Origin: Cystobacter fuscus DSM 2262 | GTDB lineage: Bacteria; Myxococcota; Myxococcia; Myxococcales; Myxococcaceae | Direction: 5' to 3' | Assembly (NCBI RefSeq): GCF_000335475.2 | Contig: NZ_ANAH02000022.1 | Coordinates: 1-64,000 of the forward strand | Length of the DNA stretch: 64,000 bases | Part shown: piece after piece, positions 55,576 through 64,000 of the stretch | Layout: every line of letters starts with the position of its first letter | Position numbering within the stretch: the first letter of the stretch is position 1 | Notes under the pieces: generated by a model | Database searches by the model: none | Told to the model about the DNA's origin: nothing | What the model saw: only the letters and a program-made list of their open reading frames with translations | Position numbers and translations under genes: made by a program

Positions 55576-58500
55576 ATGAACATCCGTTCCAATCGCCGGG
55601 TCACGCTCGGCATCGCCACGCTCGTCATCCTGCTCGGCATCTGGTGGATGGCCGTGGACGATTGCGTGTCCACCTGGATCTTCCAGGGGGTGAAGATGCC
55701 GCGGTGTCCGGACGGGCACATGCGACAGACCGTGACCCTGGACGTCCAGGGACTCGCCCGCGAGGCCACGGGGAGCGTCACCGTCGGGGCCCTCGCCCAT
55801 GGTGTCACCCGGGACGGCGGCACGCTGCAATCCGCGGTGCGCCGCCTGGAGCCCACCCTGTTCCTCGTGGATGCCGAGGGCAAGGAGACTCCGCTTCCCG
55901 TCGAGAGTCCCTGGGAGCGGCAGAAGCCCGGCTTCGCCCAGAGTGCCCGGGTGAAGCTGCCCGCCCTGCCGGACGGGGATTACCGGCTGCGCGCCCGCGT
56001 CGACTCGCCGCTGGGCACGGACACCGTGGACGCCCGCCTTGCCCTCTACTCTCCCGCCCGCGTCCAGGTGCTCACCGATCGGCCCCTCTACGAGCCCGGC
56101 CACGTGGTGCGCTTTCGCGCCGTGGTGCTGCGCGCCCGGGACCTGGCTCCCCTCGATGGGCGCCCCGGCTCCTGGTTCGTGAGCGATCCCTCGGGAGAAA
56201 CCCTGCTCGAGCAGCGCATGCCGGCGGGCCCCTGGGGCGTGGTGTCCGGAGAGTTCCCGCTCGACCGCGGCGCGGCCACCGGCTCCTGGAAGGTGTCCTG
56301 GACGAGCGGAGACACCTCCGGCGAGGCGTCCTTCCAGGTGAAGCCCTTCACCCTGCCCCGCTTCCAGGTGGAGGCCCAGGGCACGAAGCCCTTCTGGCGC
56401 GCGGGCGACTCGCCCCTCGTCGAGGGCCGGGTCCTCTACACCTCGGGAGCCCCCGTGGCCGGCGCCGCCGTGAAGGTGGACTGGCACGCCTCGGGCCGCT
56501 GGCCTCCGCCCACCGCGTGGCTCGACGCGAACGCCCGCGACGGGCTGCCCCGCGAGGCCCGCACGGACGCCGCGGGACGCTTCCGCCTCCAACTGCCGCG
56601 CGTGCCCTTCGATCTGCGCGGCCAGGCCACCCTCTCCGCGACACTGTCCGCCACGGACCCGGCGGGAGACCAGGTGCGAGGCGCCACCTCGGTGCTGCTC
56701 GCCGAGGACGCCCTCTCCGTGTCGGCGGTGACGGAGCTGTCGGACGGCCTGGTGGACGGCTACAGCAACCGCGTCTACCTGCGCGCCACCACCGCCGACG
56801 GCCGGCTGTTGCCCGGCGCCGAGCTCACCGTGCGCCGCGCGTGGGACCCCAACGACGAGGGCATGCGCGCGGTGACGGACGAGGACGGCGTGGCCGCCTT
56901 CCAGCTCGATCCGGGCCCGCCCATCAACGTCGTGCTGCCCGCCATGCCGGTGCGCCCCGCTCCCCGGCCCCCTCCGGTGCGGCTCGACGGGTTGAGGGAT
57001 CTGCTCGCCGACGAGGGCGACGCCTCCCTGGAGGATCAGCTCGCCGTGGAGCGGTGGTTGGAGCCCCTGCGCCCCTGCGCCCGCTTCGTCTCGCCCGACG
57101 CGGGTTCCTTCGAGGTCCAGCTCGGCCTGCGCGTCACGGCGGGAGGCGCGGTGGTGGACGTCACCGCGGAGGACTCGCCGCTGGCCTCCTGCGCCGCCGC
57201 GATCCTGCGCACGCGCACCCTGCCTCCCGGCCGCGAGCGCATGCTGGGGCTCGGCCTGAGCCTGACAGAGCCAGGACTGCCCTCGCTCGGCTTCGAGGTG
57301 CGCGAACTCTCCGACGCCAGCGAGGGGCTCGAGGAGGCGCTGCACCGCGCGGTGCTCGATGCGCGCGAGTGCTTGCCCGCGGACTTGTCGCTCTCCGCGC
57401 CGCTGCCCGCGGTGCTCACCTGGCGCACGCGTCCAGGCAAGCGCGAGGTGGAAGTGGGCTGGACGTCCCCACGCGCCCAGGAGGACTCGCTGCCCACCAC
57501 CCACCTCGCCTGCATCCAGTCGCGCTTCACGGGGATGCGACTGAGCGGGGAGCCCGGCCACGCCATGGGCATCGTGCGCTTCACCGCCGAGCCCGCCTCC
57601 CGCGGCTCCGAGGGCGCCGCCCCCCAGGAGACGACGATGCTGGGCTACGAGCTGAAGGTGAGCGCGAAGGACGCGACGGGGGAGCTCGGCGCCACGACGT
57701 GGACCGCATCGCCCGCGCCATTGCCTCCCACGCGCCTGCGCGCCTCGCCCGTGCTCGCCCAGGCCGGAGGGGACGTGAGCATCGAGCTGCTGCGCAGCCC
57801 GGACTTCGTGGGGGGGCTGCCCGAGGAACTCGAACTCCAGGCGGGAGACAGGACGCTCCGGGCGAAGGTGGAGCGGACGGGGACGGTGCCGGTGGCGCGC
57901 TTCTCCCTGCCCACCAGCTTCGAGGGTTGGGCCGAGGCCTCCTGGAACGGGGCCGTGGCGCGCGTGTACGTGGCGCCCCAGGCACGACTCTCGCTGGAGG
58001 TGTCGCCGGACAAGGCGGCCTATGCCCCCGGCGAGCTGGCCCACCTCCAGGTGAACACGTGGGTGGACGGCCGCAAGGGCCCGGCGGCGGTGGGCCTCTT
58101 CGGCGTGGACGAGAGCCTGTCACAGCTCGTGGCCCTGCCGGACGCGGACGCGTTGGATGGAATGCGGCCGGCGCCCTCGGTGCCCTCGCCCGCCTTCGGG
58201 GTGCTGGACAGCACGGCGCTCGTCATGGGGCGCATCCGGGGCGCCAACGCCGCCGCCGCCACGCTGCTGCGCGTGAGGGGCGTACCCACGCGCGACGACG
58301 GGGAACGGACCCTGTCCTTCTCGGCACGGACGCCCTTCGAGCCCGACGTGGAGTTGACCGAGCCCTTCTACCGGGTGCTCTCCGAGCTCACGGTGCGGGT
58401 GCGCGCCTGGGAGGAGTCCGCGCCCCAGGGCGAGACGCTGTCGCCCGAGGGGCTCGCGCGGCAATGGGAGCAGGCGCTCGCGGCCTGTGAACAGCGGGGC

Positions 58501-58659
58501 GAGAAGGTCACGGACGCCTACGGCCGCCGGTTGAGGTTGTCGCAACTGCCCCAGGAGCTGCTCGCCCTCACGGATCCGCGCGCGGTGGTGGTGAACGGGA
58601 CGCGGTTGCCTCAGGACATCGAGAATTGGGGCGCATGGGTCGCCCGGGAGTCGCCATGA
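55576..58659 (+). CDS. Alpha-2-macroglobulin-like protein, N-terminal half
   Basis: 1027 residues. Transmembrane anchor at 10-28, then macroglobulin-type beta domains. The MG2 landmark VQVLTDRPLYEPGHVVRFRA is clear, followed by a TSGDTSGEASFQVKPFTLPRF strand set. Later domains include PDKAAYAPGELAHLQVNTWV and VGLFGVDESL, typical of the MG/bait-region end before the A2M domain. A middle segment (about 465-610) with AVERWLEPLRPCARFVS and TAGGAVVDVTAEDSP looks like an inserted domain. The protein stops where the A2M domain should begin. The next gene supplies that part, starting within the stop codon (ATGA). Confidence 0.8.
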   Translation: MNIRSNRRVTLGIATLVILLGIWWMAVDDCVSTWIFQGVKMPRCPDGHMRQTVTLDVQGLAREATGSVTVGALAHGVTRDGGTLQSAVRRLEPTLFLVDAEGKETPLPVESPWERQKPGFAQSARVKLPALPDGDYRLRARVDSPLGTDTVDARLALYSPARVQVLTDRPLYEPGHVVRFRAVVLRARDLAPLDGRPGSWFVSDPSGETLLEQRMPAGPWGVVSGEFPLDRGAATGSWKVSWTSGDTSGEASFQVKPFTLPRFQVEAQGTKPFWRAGDSPLVEGRVLYTSGAPVAGAAVKVDWHASGRWPPPTAWLDANARDGLPREARTDAAGRFRLQLPRVPFDLRGQATLSATLSATDPAGDQVRGATSVLLAEDALSVSAVTELSDGLVDGYSNRVYLRATTADGRLLPGAELTVRRAWDPNDEGMRAVTDEDGVAAFQLDPGPPINVVLPAMPVRPAPRPPPVRLDGLRDLLADEGDASLEDQLAVERWLEPLRPCARFVSPDAGSFEVQLGLRVTAGGAVVDVTAEDSPLASCAAAILRTRTLPPGRERMLGLGLSLTEPGLPSLGFEVRELSDASEGLEEALHRAVLDARECLPADLSLSAPLPAVLTWRTRPGKREVEVGWTSPRAQEDSLPTTHLACIQSRFTGMRLSGEPGHAMGIVRFTAEPASRGSEGAAPQETTMLGYELKVSAKDATGELGATTWTASPAPLPPTRLRASPVLAQAGGDVSIELLRSPDFVGGLPEELELQAGDRTLRAKVERTGTVPVARFSLPTSFEGWAEASWNGAVARVYVAPQARLSLEVSPDKAAYAPGELAHLQVNTWVDGRKGPAAVGLFGVDESLSQLVALPDADALDGMRPAPSVPSPAFGVLDSTALVMGRIRGANAAAATLLRVRGVPTRDDGERTLSFSARTPFEPDVELTEPFYRVLSELTVRVRAWEESAPQGETLSPEGLARQWEQALAACEQRGEKVTDAYGRRLRLSQLPQELLALTDPRAVVVNGTRLPQDIENWGAWVARESP

Positions 58660-61016
58660 AGCGCCACATCCTCGTGGGAGCGGGGGGCCTCGTCGTGGGC
58701 ATCCTGCTGACCCTGTTCGTCCTGGGCATCATGATGCCGCGCCTCTCACCGGAGCCGGACATGCGGGCGGCGGAGTCCATGATGGAGCCAGTCATGCAGG
58801 CCGCTCCCTCCACCCCCTCTCCCGAGGAGGAGCTCGATGAGCAATCGCCCAGGGGAATCGGCATCGCGCCCGGGCGCGGAGGAGCGCGCAATCGGAGCCC
58901 GGCCGCGTTCGGGATGATGAAGAAGGAGATGAGTAAGGGAGCCGGGGGAGCGATGGCGCCCCCTCCTCCGCCGCCCCCCGCCCCCATGGCCGAGCAGCAG
59001 GAAGCGGCGGCCCCCTCGGGACGGGCGTGGTTCCCCGAGACGTTCCTCTTCGAGCCCCTGGTGGTGACGGACGCATCGGGCGAGGCCTCGGTGCCCGTGA
59101 AGGTGCCGGACAGGCTGACGCGCTGGCGGGTGCTGGCGCTGGCGCATTCGCGCTCGGGGGCCCAGGCCGGAGCGGTGAGCACCTTCGCGAGCTCGCTGCC
59201 CACCTACGTGGATCCGGTGTTGCCCGCCTTCCTGAGGGCCGGAGACGTGGTGCGCATGCCGGTGCAGGTGGTGAACACCACGGGCACCGCGGTGACGCGC
59301 GCGCTGAAGGTGGAGGCCCAGGGAGTGGCGGTGGAGGGCGGCACGCGCACGGTGACGGTGCCGGCGGCGGGCAGCGTGGTGGAGTACGTGACGCTGCGCG
59401 CGGCGAGGCCGGGGCCGGTGACGGTGCGGGCCGCGCTGGAGGGAGCGGACTCGGTGGAGCGCGGCTTCGAGGTGTGGCCCACGGGCCAGCGGGTGCGCGA
59501 GACCCGCGGCGGCACCCTGGCCGCGCCGCGCACGCTGGAGCTGGTGGGGGCCGCGTCCCCGGTGGAGGGCAGCGAGCGGGTGCGGCTGCTCGTCTTCCCG
59601 GGGGCGCTGGGCGTGCTGCGCTCGGAGCTGGCGGCGGCGCCCGGCCGCACGGGCGAGGCCGAGGACGCCTATGCGCTGCTGCTCACCGGGCGTGCCCCGG
59701 CGCTGCTCCAGGGCCTGGGCGGGACGGTGGAGCCGCGCTCGCTCGAGCAGGCGTCGGTGCTCGCGGGCCAGCGGGTGCTCCGGGCCGGACGCGCGCCGGA
59801 CGTGGCGACGGCGACCCTGCTCGCCGAGGCGGCGCTGGTCCACCCGGGCAACCCCGTGCTGGCACGGCTCGGCGAGCGCCTGTCCGAGCAGGTGGCGCGG
59901 GCCCAGCGTCCGGATGGAACGTGCCAGGGCGGCGAGGGGTGGACGTTGCAGCGGCTGCTGGTGGCCACGGCGGAGTGCACCCGGGTGATGCGCGCCGGGA
60001 TGGGCACGGACGCGGGCCGCCGGCGGGCCTCGGCCTTCGGGGCGCGCGCGGCGGGTGCCTTCGAGCGCTCCCTGTCACGGATCCGGGACGGGTACACGGC
60101 GGCGGCGGTGCTGGCCAGCGGAGCGGTGTCCGGCTCGGTCCGGGACACGCTGCGTGGGCGGGTACGCGAGGCGCTCCAGCGGCGGCCGGATGGCGCGGCG
60201 TACCTCCCCGTGCCAGCGGGCGTGGTGCGCGCGGATGGACGGGTCCCCTCGGAGGCCGAGGCCACCGCGCTCGCGGTGCTGGCGCTGGTGGAGGACAAGC
60301 AAGCGCCGCTCGCGGACCTGGGCACCTCGCTGCTCGCGGACTACCGGCCCGAGTCCGGCTGGGGCGACGGGCGAGCCAACCTCGCCGGGCTCCAGGCCGT
60401 GCTGGCCCTCTTCAAGGAGCCGCTGCCTTCTCAGGTCCGGGTGGTGCTGGAGCGGGATGGCCAGCCGGTGACGGAAGGGACCTTCGACGCGAAGGCGCTG
60501 CGCGAGGTGCTCGCGCTGGAGGCGGAGGCACCCGGTTCCACGGGCCCGCACACCTGGAGCGTGCGCGCGGAGCCCGCGGTGCCGGGGCTGGGCTTCGCCC
60601 TGACGCTGGCCGCCCGCGTGCCCTGGCGCGCGAGCGAGCCGGGCCATGGGCTGGAGCTCGCCATGAAGGTCGCGGCGGACGCGAAGGTGGGGATGCCCGT
60701 GGAGGTGACGCTCCAGGCGGCTTCTCCGGCGGGCCTGGAGCTCACGCTGCGCCAGGAGCTGCCCGCGGGGGTGCAGGTGGATCACCCGAGCCTGGAGGAA
60801 CTGGTGCGGCAGGGCCGGGTGGCGGCCTACGACGTGGAGGACGGAGCGGTGAGCCTCACCCTGCCGCCGCGCGGCGCCGCCGAGCCCTTCACGGCCCGGT
60901 TCCGGGTGGTGCCCACGCTCGCCGGCACGTTGCAGGCGGGCGCCTCCAGCCTCTCGCTCGTGGGGAGCGAGAACACGGCCTTCCGCGTGGTGCCCACCAC
61001 CTGGACGATCCGCTGA
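58656..61016 (+). CDS. Alpha-2-macroglobulin-like protein, C-terminal half
   Basis: 786 residues with its own N-terminal membrane anchor (8-27) and a Pro/Ala-rich linker. The A2M core starts at AWFPETFLFEPLVVTDASGE and LTRWRVLALAHSRSGAQAG, the hallmark of the family. The thioester site (CxEQ) would fall at SLEQ (362-365): Ser replaces Cys, so no thioester can form if this alignment is right. An alpha-toroid (about 330-570, e.g. GWTLQRLLVATAECTRV, GWGDGRANLAGLQAVL) and a receptor-binding-like beta domain follow. Together with the first gene it would make a two-chain periplasmic macroglobulin. Translation is coupled by the 4-base overlap. Confidence 0.8.
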   Translation: MKRHILVGAGGLVVGILLTLFVLGIMMPRLSPEPDMRAAESMMEPVMQAAPSTPSPEEELDEQSPRGIGIAPGRGGARNRSPAAFGMMKKEMSKGAGGAMAPPPPPPPAPMAEQQEAAAPSGRAWFPETFLFEPLVVTDASGEASVPVKVPDRLTRWRVLALAHSRSGAQAGAVSTFASSLPTYVDPVLPAFLRAGDVVRMPVQVVNTTGTAVTRALKVEAQGVAVEGGTRTVTVPAAGSVVEYVTLRAARPGPVTVRAALEGADSVERGFEVWPTGQRVRETRGGTLAAPRTLELVGAASPVEGSERVRLLVFPGALGVLRSELAAAPGRTGEAEDAYALLLTGRAPALLQGLGGTVEPRSLEQASVLAGQRVLRAGRAPDVATATLLAEAALVHPGNPVLARLGERLSEQVARAQRPDGTCQGGEGWTLQRLLVATAECTRVMRAGMGTDAGRRRASAFGARAAGAFERSLSRIRDGYTAAAVLASGAVSGSVRDTLRGRVREALQRRPDGAAYLPVPAGVVRADGRVPSEAEATALAVLALVEDKQAPLADLGTSLLADYRPESGWGDGRANLAGLQAVLALFKEPLPSQVRVVLERDGQPVTEGTFDAKALREVLALEAEAPGSTGPHTWSVRAEPAVPGLGFALTLAARVPWRASEPGHGLELAMKVAADAKVGMPVEVTLQAASPAGLELTLRQELPAGVQVDHPSLEELVRQGRVAAYDVEDGAVSLTLPPRGAAEPFTARFRVVPTLAGTLQAGASSLSLVGSENTAFRVVPTTWTIR

Positions 61017-61018
61017 AC

Positions 61019-61774
61019 CTACGGCTTGGGGATGAGGATGAGATCATCCCCCTGCCGCAGGCGGTACACCCCGTCCGAATCCCGGCAGCGCCCGGCGTGA
61101 TCGCGAATCCTGGCATCGAGAGCGCGCGCCTCGTCGTCGCTCAGGGCGGCGAGCTGCCGCGCGGTGTAACAGTCCTCGAACACGAAGAAGCGGCAGAGCG
61201 TGTACATCTCCTCGAAGGTGGTCGCGGAGAAGCCGTTCCGGGTCTCGACCACCTCGAACGGGAGCTGCTTGTCCTTCAGGATGGCCTTGAGCTGCTCGCT
61301 GGTGATCACCGTCTGGGTGAAGTCGCGATGCAGCTCGTAGTTCTGCCCGCGGGCCGAGCCGAGGACGACCAGACAGTAGCCCCCCGGGCGCACGAACGAG
61401 AGCAGCCGATCGATGGCCCCACCCCAGTCGGACACGGGCACGTGGTACAGCATGTGCGAGCAGAGGACGAGCTCGTACTGCTCGGACGATTGAAAGCTCT
61501 CCAGCGTCCCGTGGATGAGCCGGGCCCCCGGGAGATCGAACGCGCCGAGCTGCTCCCGGTTGGGCTCGAGCAGGGTGAGCGAGCCGAAGTGCGGCGCGAG
61601 CCGCCGGGCAATGGCGCCCGGCCCCGCGCCGACATCGAGCAGCGACGGACGCGCGGGCAGCCGGGAGAGCAGACTCCGCTCCACCCACTGCCCGATGTTC
61701 TCGGGGTGCAGGGCCGTCCTGCCGAGCAGGTGGAAGGCGGTGGCGTACTCCTGGGGAGACAACGTGATGTTCAT
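61019..61774 (-). CDS. Class I SAM-dependent methyltransferase
   Basis: 251 residues. Motif I LLDVGAGPGAIARRL, motif II LTLLEPN, and LVLCSHMLYHVPVSDWGGAI at the post-core strand, then LLSFVRPGGYCLVVLGS. The C-terminal part has a helical cap (FEEMYTLCRFFVFEDCYTAR). The substrate is unknown; the cap and SHMLYHVP resemble small-molecule N-methyltransferases. It converges on the macroglobulin gene with two bases between stops. Confidence 0.82.
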   Translation of the reverse strand: MNITLSPQEYATAFHLLGRTALHPENIGQWVERSLLSRLPARPSLLDVGAGPGAIARRLAPHFGSLTLLEPNREQLGAFDLPGARLIHGTLESFQSSEQYELVLCSHMLYHVPVSDWGGAIDRLLSFVRPGGYCLVVLGSARGQNYELHRDFTQTVITSEQLKAILKDKQLPFEVVETRNGFSATTFEEMYTLCRFFVFEDCYTARQLAALSDDEARALDARIRDHAGRCRDSDGVYRLRQGDDLILIPKP

Positions 61775-61970
61775 GGCGTGAGGTCCTCGGAGGTCAGCCT
61801 AACACCCACCACACGCTCGACCCGGAGCACACGGCATTCCCCGCAACCCACGCGTGTAGGAGAAGGGTGACGCACACGCGACACCCCTGCCCGCTCCCTC
61901 GCTGGCGAGGCGGCCATGGCTTCTGGCGTCCGCGCGCGATCGGTTCTGATAGCCTACGCGCCCGCCTGCC

Positions 61971-63791
61971 ATGTCCTCGCTCGACGCCACCGCCACTTCC
62001 ATCAGCCGGACGCTCGATCCGGATCTCATTCCAGGCTACCGGCTGGAGAAACTCGTTGGAGCCGGGGGCATGGGCGAGGTGCACAAGGCCACCCAGCTCT
62101 CGCTCGGCCGCACCGTGGCGGTCAAGCTGCTCAGCCAGCAGCTCGCCCAGGACGAGAGCTTCGTCGCGCGCTTCCAGAAGGAGGCCGCGGCGCTCGCCAC
62201 CCTGCACCACCCGCACATCGTGTCCATCGTCGACAAGGGCAGCACGCCGACGACGTACTACTTGGTGATGGAGTTCGTGGACGGGCCCTCGCTGCGCGAG
62301 CGCATGCGCCAGCCGCCCGAGGATCCCTTCGAGCACCTGCGGATCATGATGCAGATCTGCCGGGCCATCGAGTACGCGCACAACCGGGGCGTCATCCACC
62401 GCGACCTCAAGCCGGAGAACATCCTCTTCGACATGCAGGGAGGCGACCTGCCCAAGGTGACGGACTTCGGGCTCGCCTCGTTCCTCGAGGACAGCAGCAC
62501 GCGCTTCGCCCTCACCAGCACGCACGTGGCCATGGGGACGCTGTCCTATATGGCGCCCGAGCAGCGCGTGGACGCGAAGAACGCGGATGGCCGCGCGGAC
62601 ATCTTCGCGCTCGGCCTCATCTTCTACGAGATGCTCGTGGGGGAGCTGCCCGCGGGCCACTATGATCCGCCCTCGCGCCGCAAGCCGGGGGTGGACCCCA
62701 AGCTGGATGGCATCATCGACCGGTGCCTCAAGCAGCAGCCCGAGGAGCGCTACCCGAACGTCACCGCGCTCATCCGGGATATCGAACCGCTCATCCCCCA
62801 CTACACCACCATCGCGCCGGCGAAGCTCAGCCGGGTGCAGCGCGCGAAGCGGGTGGCGGGGCGCGTGGTGCGCACCTGCCTGCAGGTGGTCGCCACGGTG
62901 ATGGTGATCGCGTCCGTGGGCATCCTGGGCGTGGCGTGGATGCGCAGCGGGGAGAAGCGCGTGGAGCGCACCCCGGGCGCCGCGCTCACCGCGGACCTCG
63001 GACTGCCCGCCGCGTCGTCCCTCGCCGGACGGTTGATGACGGTGGAGGGCGAGACGCGCCGGGTGACGCTCGGGGAAGGCCCCGACAAGCCCTCGGTGCT
63101 CGTGTCGGGCCGCCCCCTGTCGCTGGAGGATCGCACCATCGTCTTCCCTTCGGTGGTGGGCCAGTCCCGCGTGGGACTCATGCGCGTGGACGTGCGCAGC
63201 ATGCGCGGCAGCCGCGCCCGCTTCTCCGCGCGAGTGGATGCCCGCGAGCCCGAGCCCACCCTCGCCAACCGCCTGCGCTCCTTCAAGCACGGGGAGGCGC
63301 CGGACCCCGAGGTCGCCCTGCTGCTGCTCGGCAGCACGGGCCGCTACGTGGCCCTGGTGTACAGCGGCGCGGGGGCCCCGCTGCGGCTGGAGTGGAACCT
63401 CGGCGAGAAGCGCGGAATCATGCTCGGCGAGGATTCGCCCGACGGGCCCGTGCAGCTGTCGCTGGAGGTGGACGACGAAGGCGTGCTCGTCGCCTCGGTG
63501 GGGACCAAGGAGGACCAGCGCCCCATGGGCGAGCCCCTGCACCTGGGAACGGACTGGCAGAGCAGGCGCTTCGGCGACGAGCCCGTGCCGGCGCTCGGCT
63601 GCATCGAGGGCAGGTGTCAGGCGGAGAACTTCACCTATCAGGTGTGGCCCGCGCCCAAGCAGTCCACCACCGCCCAGCTCACCCCGCCGCCGCAGGTCTC
63701 CCGGCCACCGCAGGTCTCCCGGCCGGCCGCCGCCCCGGCGAAGCGCGCCCCCCCCAAGTCCAGTTCCTCGAAGGGCAAGCGCTCGAAATAG
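61971..63791 (+). CDS. Membrane Ser/Thr protein kinase
   Basis: 606 residues. Hanks-type kinase at about 22-285: GAGGMGEVHKA, Lys52, HRDLKPENI (143-151), DFG (165-167), GTLSYMAPEQ and the late RADIFALGLIFYEML. A transmembrane helix near 305-325 (VVATVMVIASVGILGVAWM) is followed by a periplasmic beta-rich domain (345-560) with Cys in GCIEGRCQ, resembling a laminin-G/concanavalin-like sensor fold. The tail is Pro/Lys-rich and basic. Likely reads an envelope or extracellular signal. Unlike the kinase at 15532 it keeps the canonical DFG. Confidence 0.9.
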   Translation: MSSLDATATSISRTLDPDLIPGYRLEKLVGAGGMGEVHKATQLSLGRTVAVKLLSQQLAQDESFVARFQKEAAALATLHHPHIVSIVDKGSTPTTYYLVMEFVDGPSLRERMRQPPEDPFEHLRIMMQICRAIEYAHNRGVIHRDLKPENILFDMQGGDLPKVTDFGLASFLEDSSTRFALTSTHVAMGTLSYMAPEQRVDAKNADGRADIFALGLIFYEMLVGELPAGHYDPPSRRKPGVDPKLDGIIDRCLKQQPEERYPNVTALIRDIEPLIPHYTTIAPAKLSRVQRAKRVAGRVVRTCLQVVATVMVIASVGILGVAWMRSGEKRVERTPGAALTADLGLPAASSLAGRLMTVEGETRRVTLGEGPDKPSVLVSGRPLSLEDRTIVFPSVVGQSRVGLMRVDVRSMRGSRARFSARVDAREPEPTLANRLRSFKHGEAPDPEVALLLLGSTGRYVALVYSGAGAPLRLEWNLGEKRGIMLGEDSPDGPVQLSLEVDDEGVLVASVGTKEDQRPMGEPLHLGTDWQSRRFGDEPVPALGCIEGRCQAENFTYQVWPAPKQSTTAQLTPPPQVSRPPQVSRPAAAPAKRAPPKSSSSKGKRSK

Positions 63792-63862
63792 GCAAGTGCG
63801 CGGCCCTCCGCTGCATGCGGATGTGGCCCGGACCCGGGCTTTGAACTATCCCTGGGTCCTCT

Positions 63863-64000
63863 ATGCGCACGCTCATCCGCACCCACCTCGCGCTCCTGCT
63901 CGTCACCGGCCTCGTGGCCGGCTGTGCCGCTCACTCCCCCGCCTCCTCCGAGGTGCTCGAACGGGCCGCCACGGCGGCGCGCAATGGGGCTTCCGCTTCG
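63863..64000 (+). CDS. Lipoprotein, N-terminal part (runs off the window)
   Basis: ATG 63863 opens MRTLIRTHLALLLVTGLVAG followed by CAAHSPASSE, a standard lipoprotein signal (Cys21), and stays open to the right edge. The family cannot be judged from 46 residues. It lies 71 bases after the kinase stop, so it may be co-expressed with it. Confidence 0.7.
   Translation, partial: MRTLIRTHLALLLVTGLVAGCAAHSPASSEVLERAATAARNGASAS

Overview
The window looks like a chromosomal segment of a myxobacterium (Myxococcota). I place it near the Cystobacter/Archangium group by inference only. The supporting signs are very high GC with G/C at third codon positions, many lipoproteins, Ser/Thr kinases fused to WD40 repeats, an NtrC-type regulator next to a histidine kinase, a protein ending in a MYXO-CTERM-type tail, an OmpA protein with thrombospondin-3 repeats, and a lipoprotein with the beta/gamma-crystallin signature known from myxobacterial spore coat Protein S.

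Region 1 (1-8.5 kb) is a plastic accessory zone. It holds relics of IS91-type transposases, a 278-bp repeat present twice (one copy cuts off a short-chain dehydrogenase gene), an 80-bp dispersed repeat, a truncated REP-type transposase and a histidine-kinase tail. Three RNA-gene 3' ends look like integration scars: one tRNA-like and two tmRNA-like. Intact cargo genes are a crystallin-fold lipoprotein, a secreted GH43 arabinofuranosidase with an AbfB domain and a LacI-type operator, and a divergent DUF4386/LysR pair with a palindrome between them.

Region 2 (8.5-14.4 kb, minus strand) is a tight six-gene operon: AdoMet decarboxylase, a DUF4178 zinc-ribbon membrane protein, a 59-residue membrane peptide, DUF350, a membrane-embedded spermidine-synthase-like enzyme and a Tat-lipoprotein FAD amine oxidase. 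It reads as a polyamine synthesis and oxidation module coupled to a membrane system.

Region 3 (14.5-33.7 kb) carries an alpha/beta hydrolase followed by a kinase-WD40 protein, a vanadium haloperoxidase-like protein, a PAS histidine kinase, a decayed P450, the OmpA/TSP3 gene followed by a MYXO-CTERM surface protein, a DJ-1/PfpI protein, signal peptidase I, an alpha/beta hydrolase, a glycine-zipper lipoprotein, a pair of helical-repeat envelope proteins and a minimal M23 peptidase.

Region 4 (33.8-50.3 kb) has a Pat-type acyl-CoA synthetase/GNAT fusion, a secreted di-heme oxidoreductase with an N-terminal binding domain and a 40-bp palindrome upstream, a large carboxypeptidase-regulatory-repeat protein, a MarR/P450 pair, a 1052-residue lipase-CHAT protease fusion, and a cyclophilin/esterase/YjbQ cluster.

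Region 5 (50.4-64 kb) has a lipoprotein/histidine kinase/sigma-54 regulator operon, small secreted and lipid-anchored proteins, a two-gene alpha-2-macroglobulin-like system without a recognisable thioester cysteine, a methyltransferase, a second Ser/Thr kinase and the start of another lipoprotein. I found no CRISPR array, no rRNA and no intact tRNA. The strongest candidates for undescribed biology are the polyamine/DUF350/DUF4178 operon, the lipase-CHAT fusion and the split macroglobulin pair.
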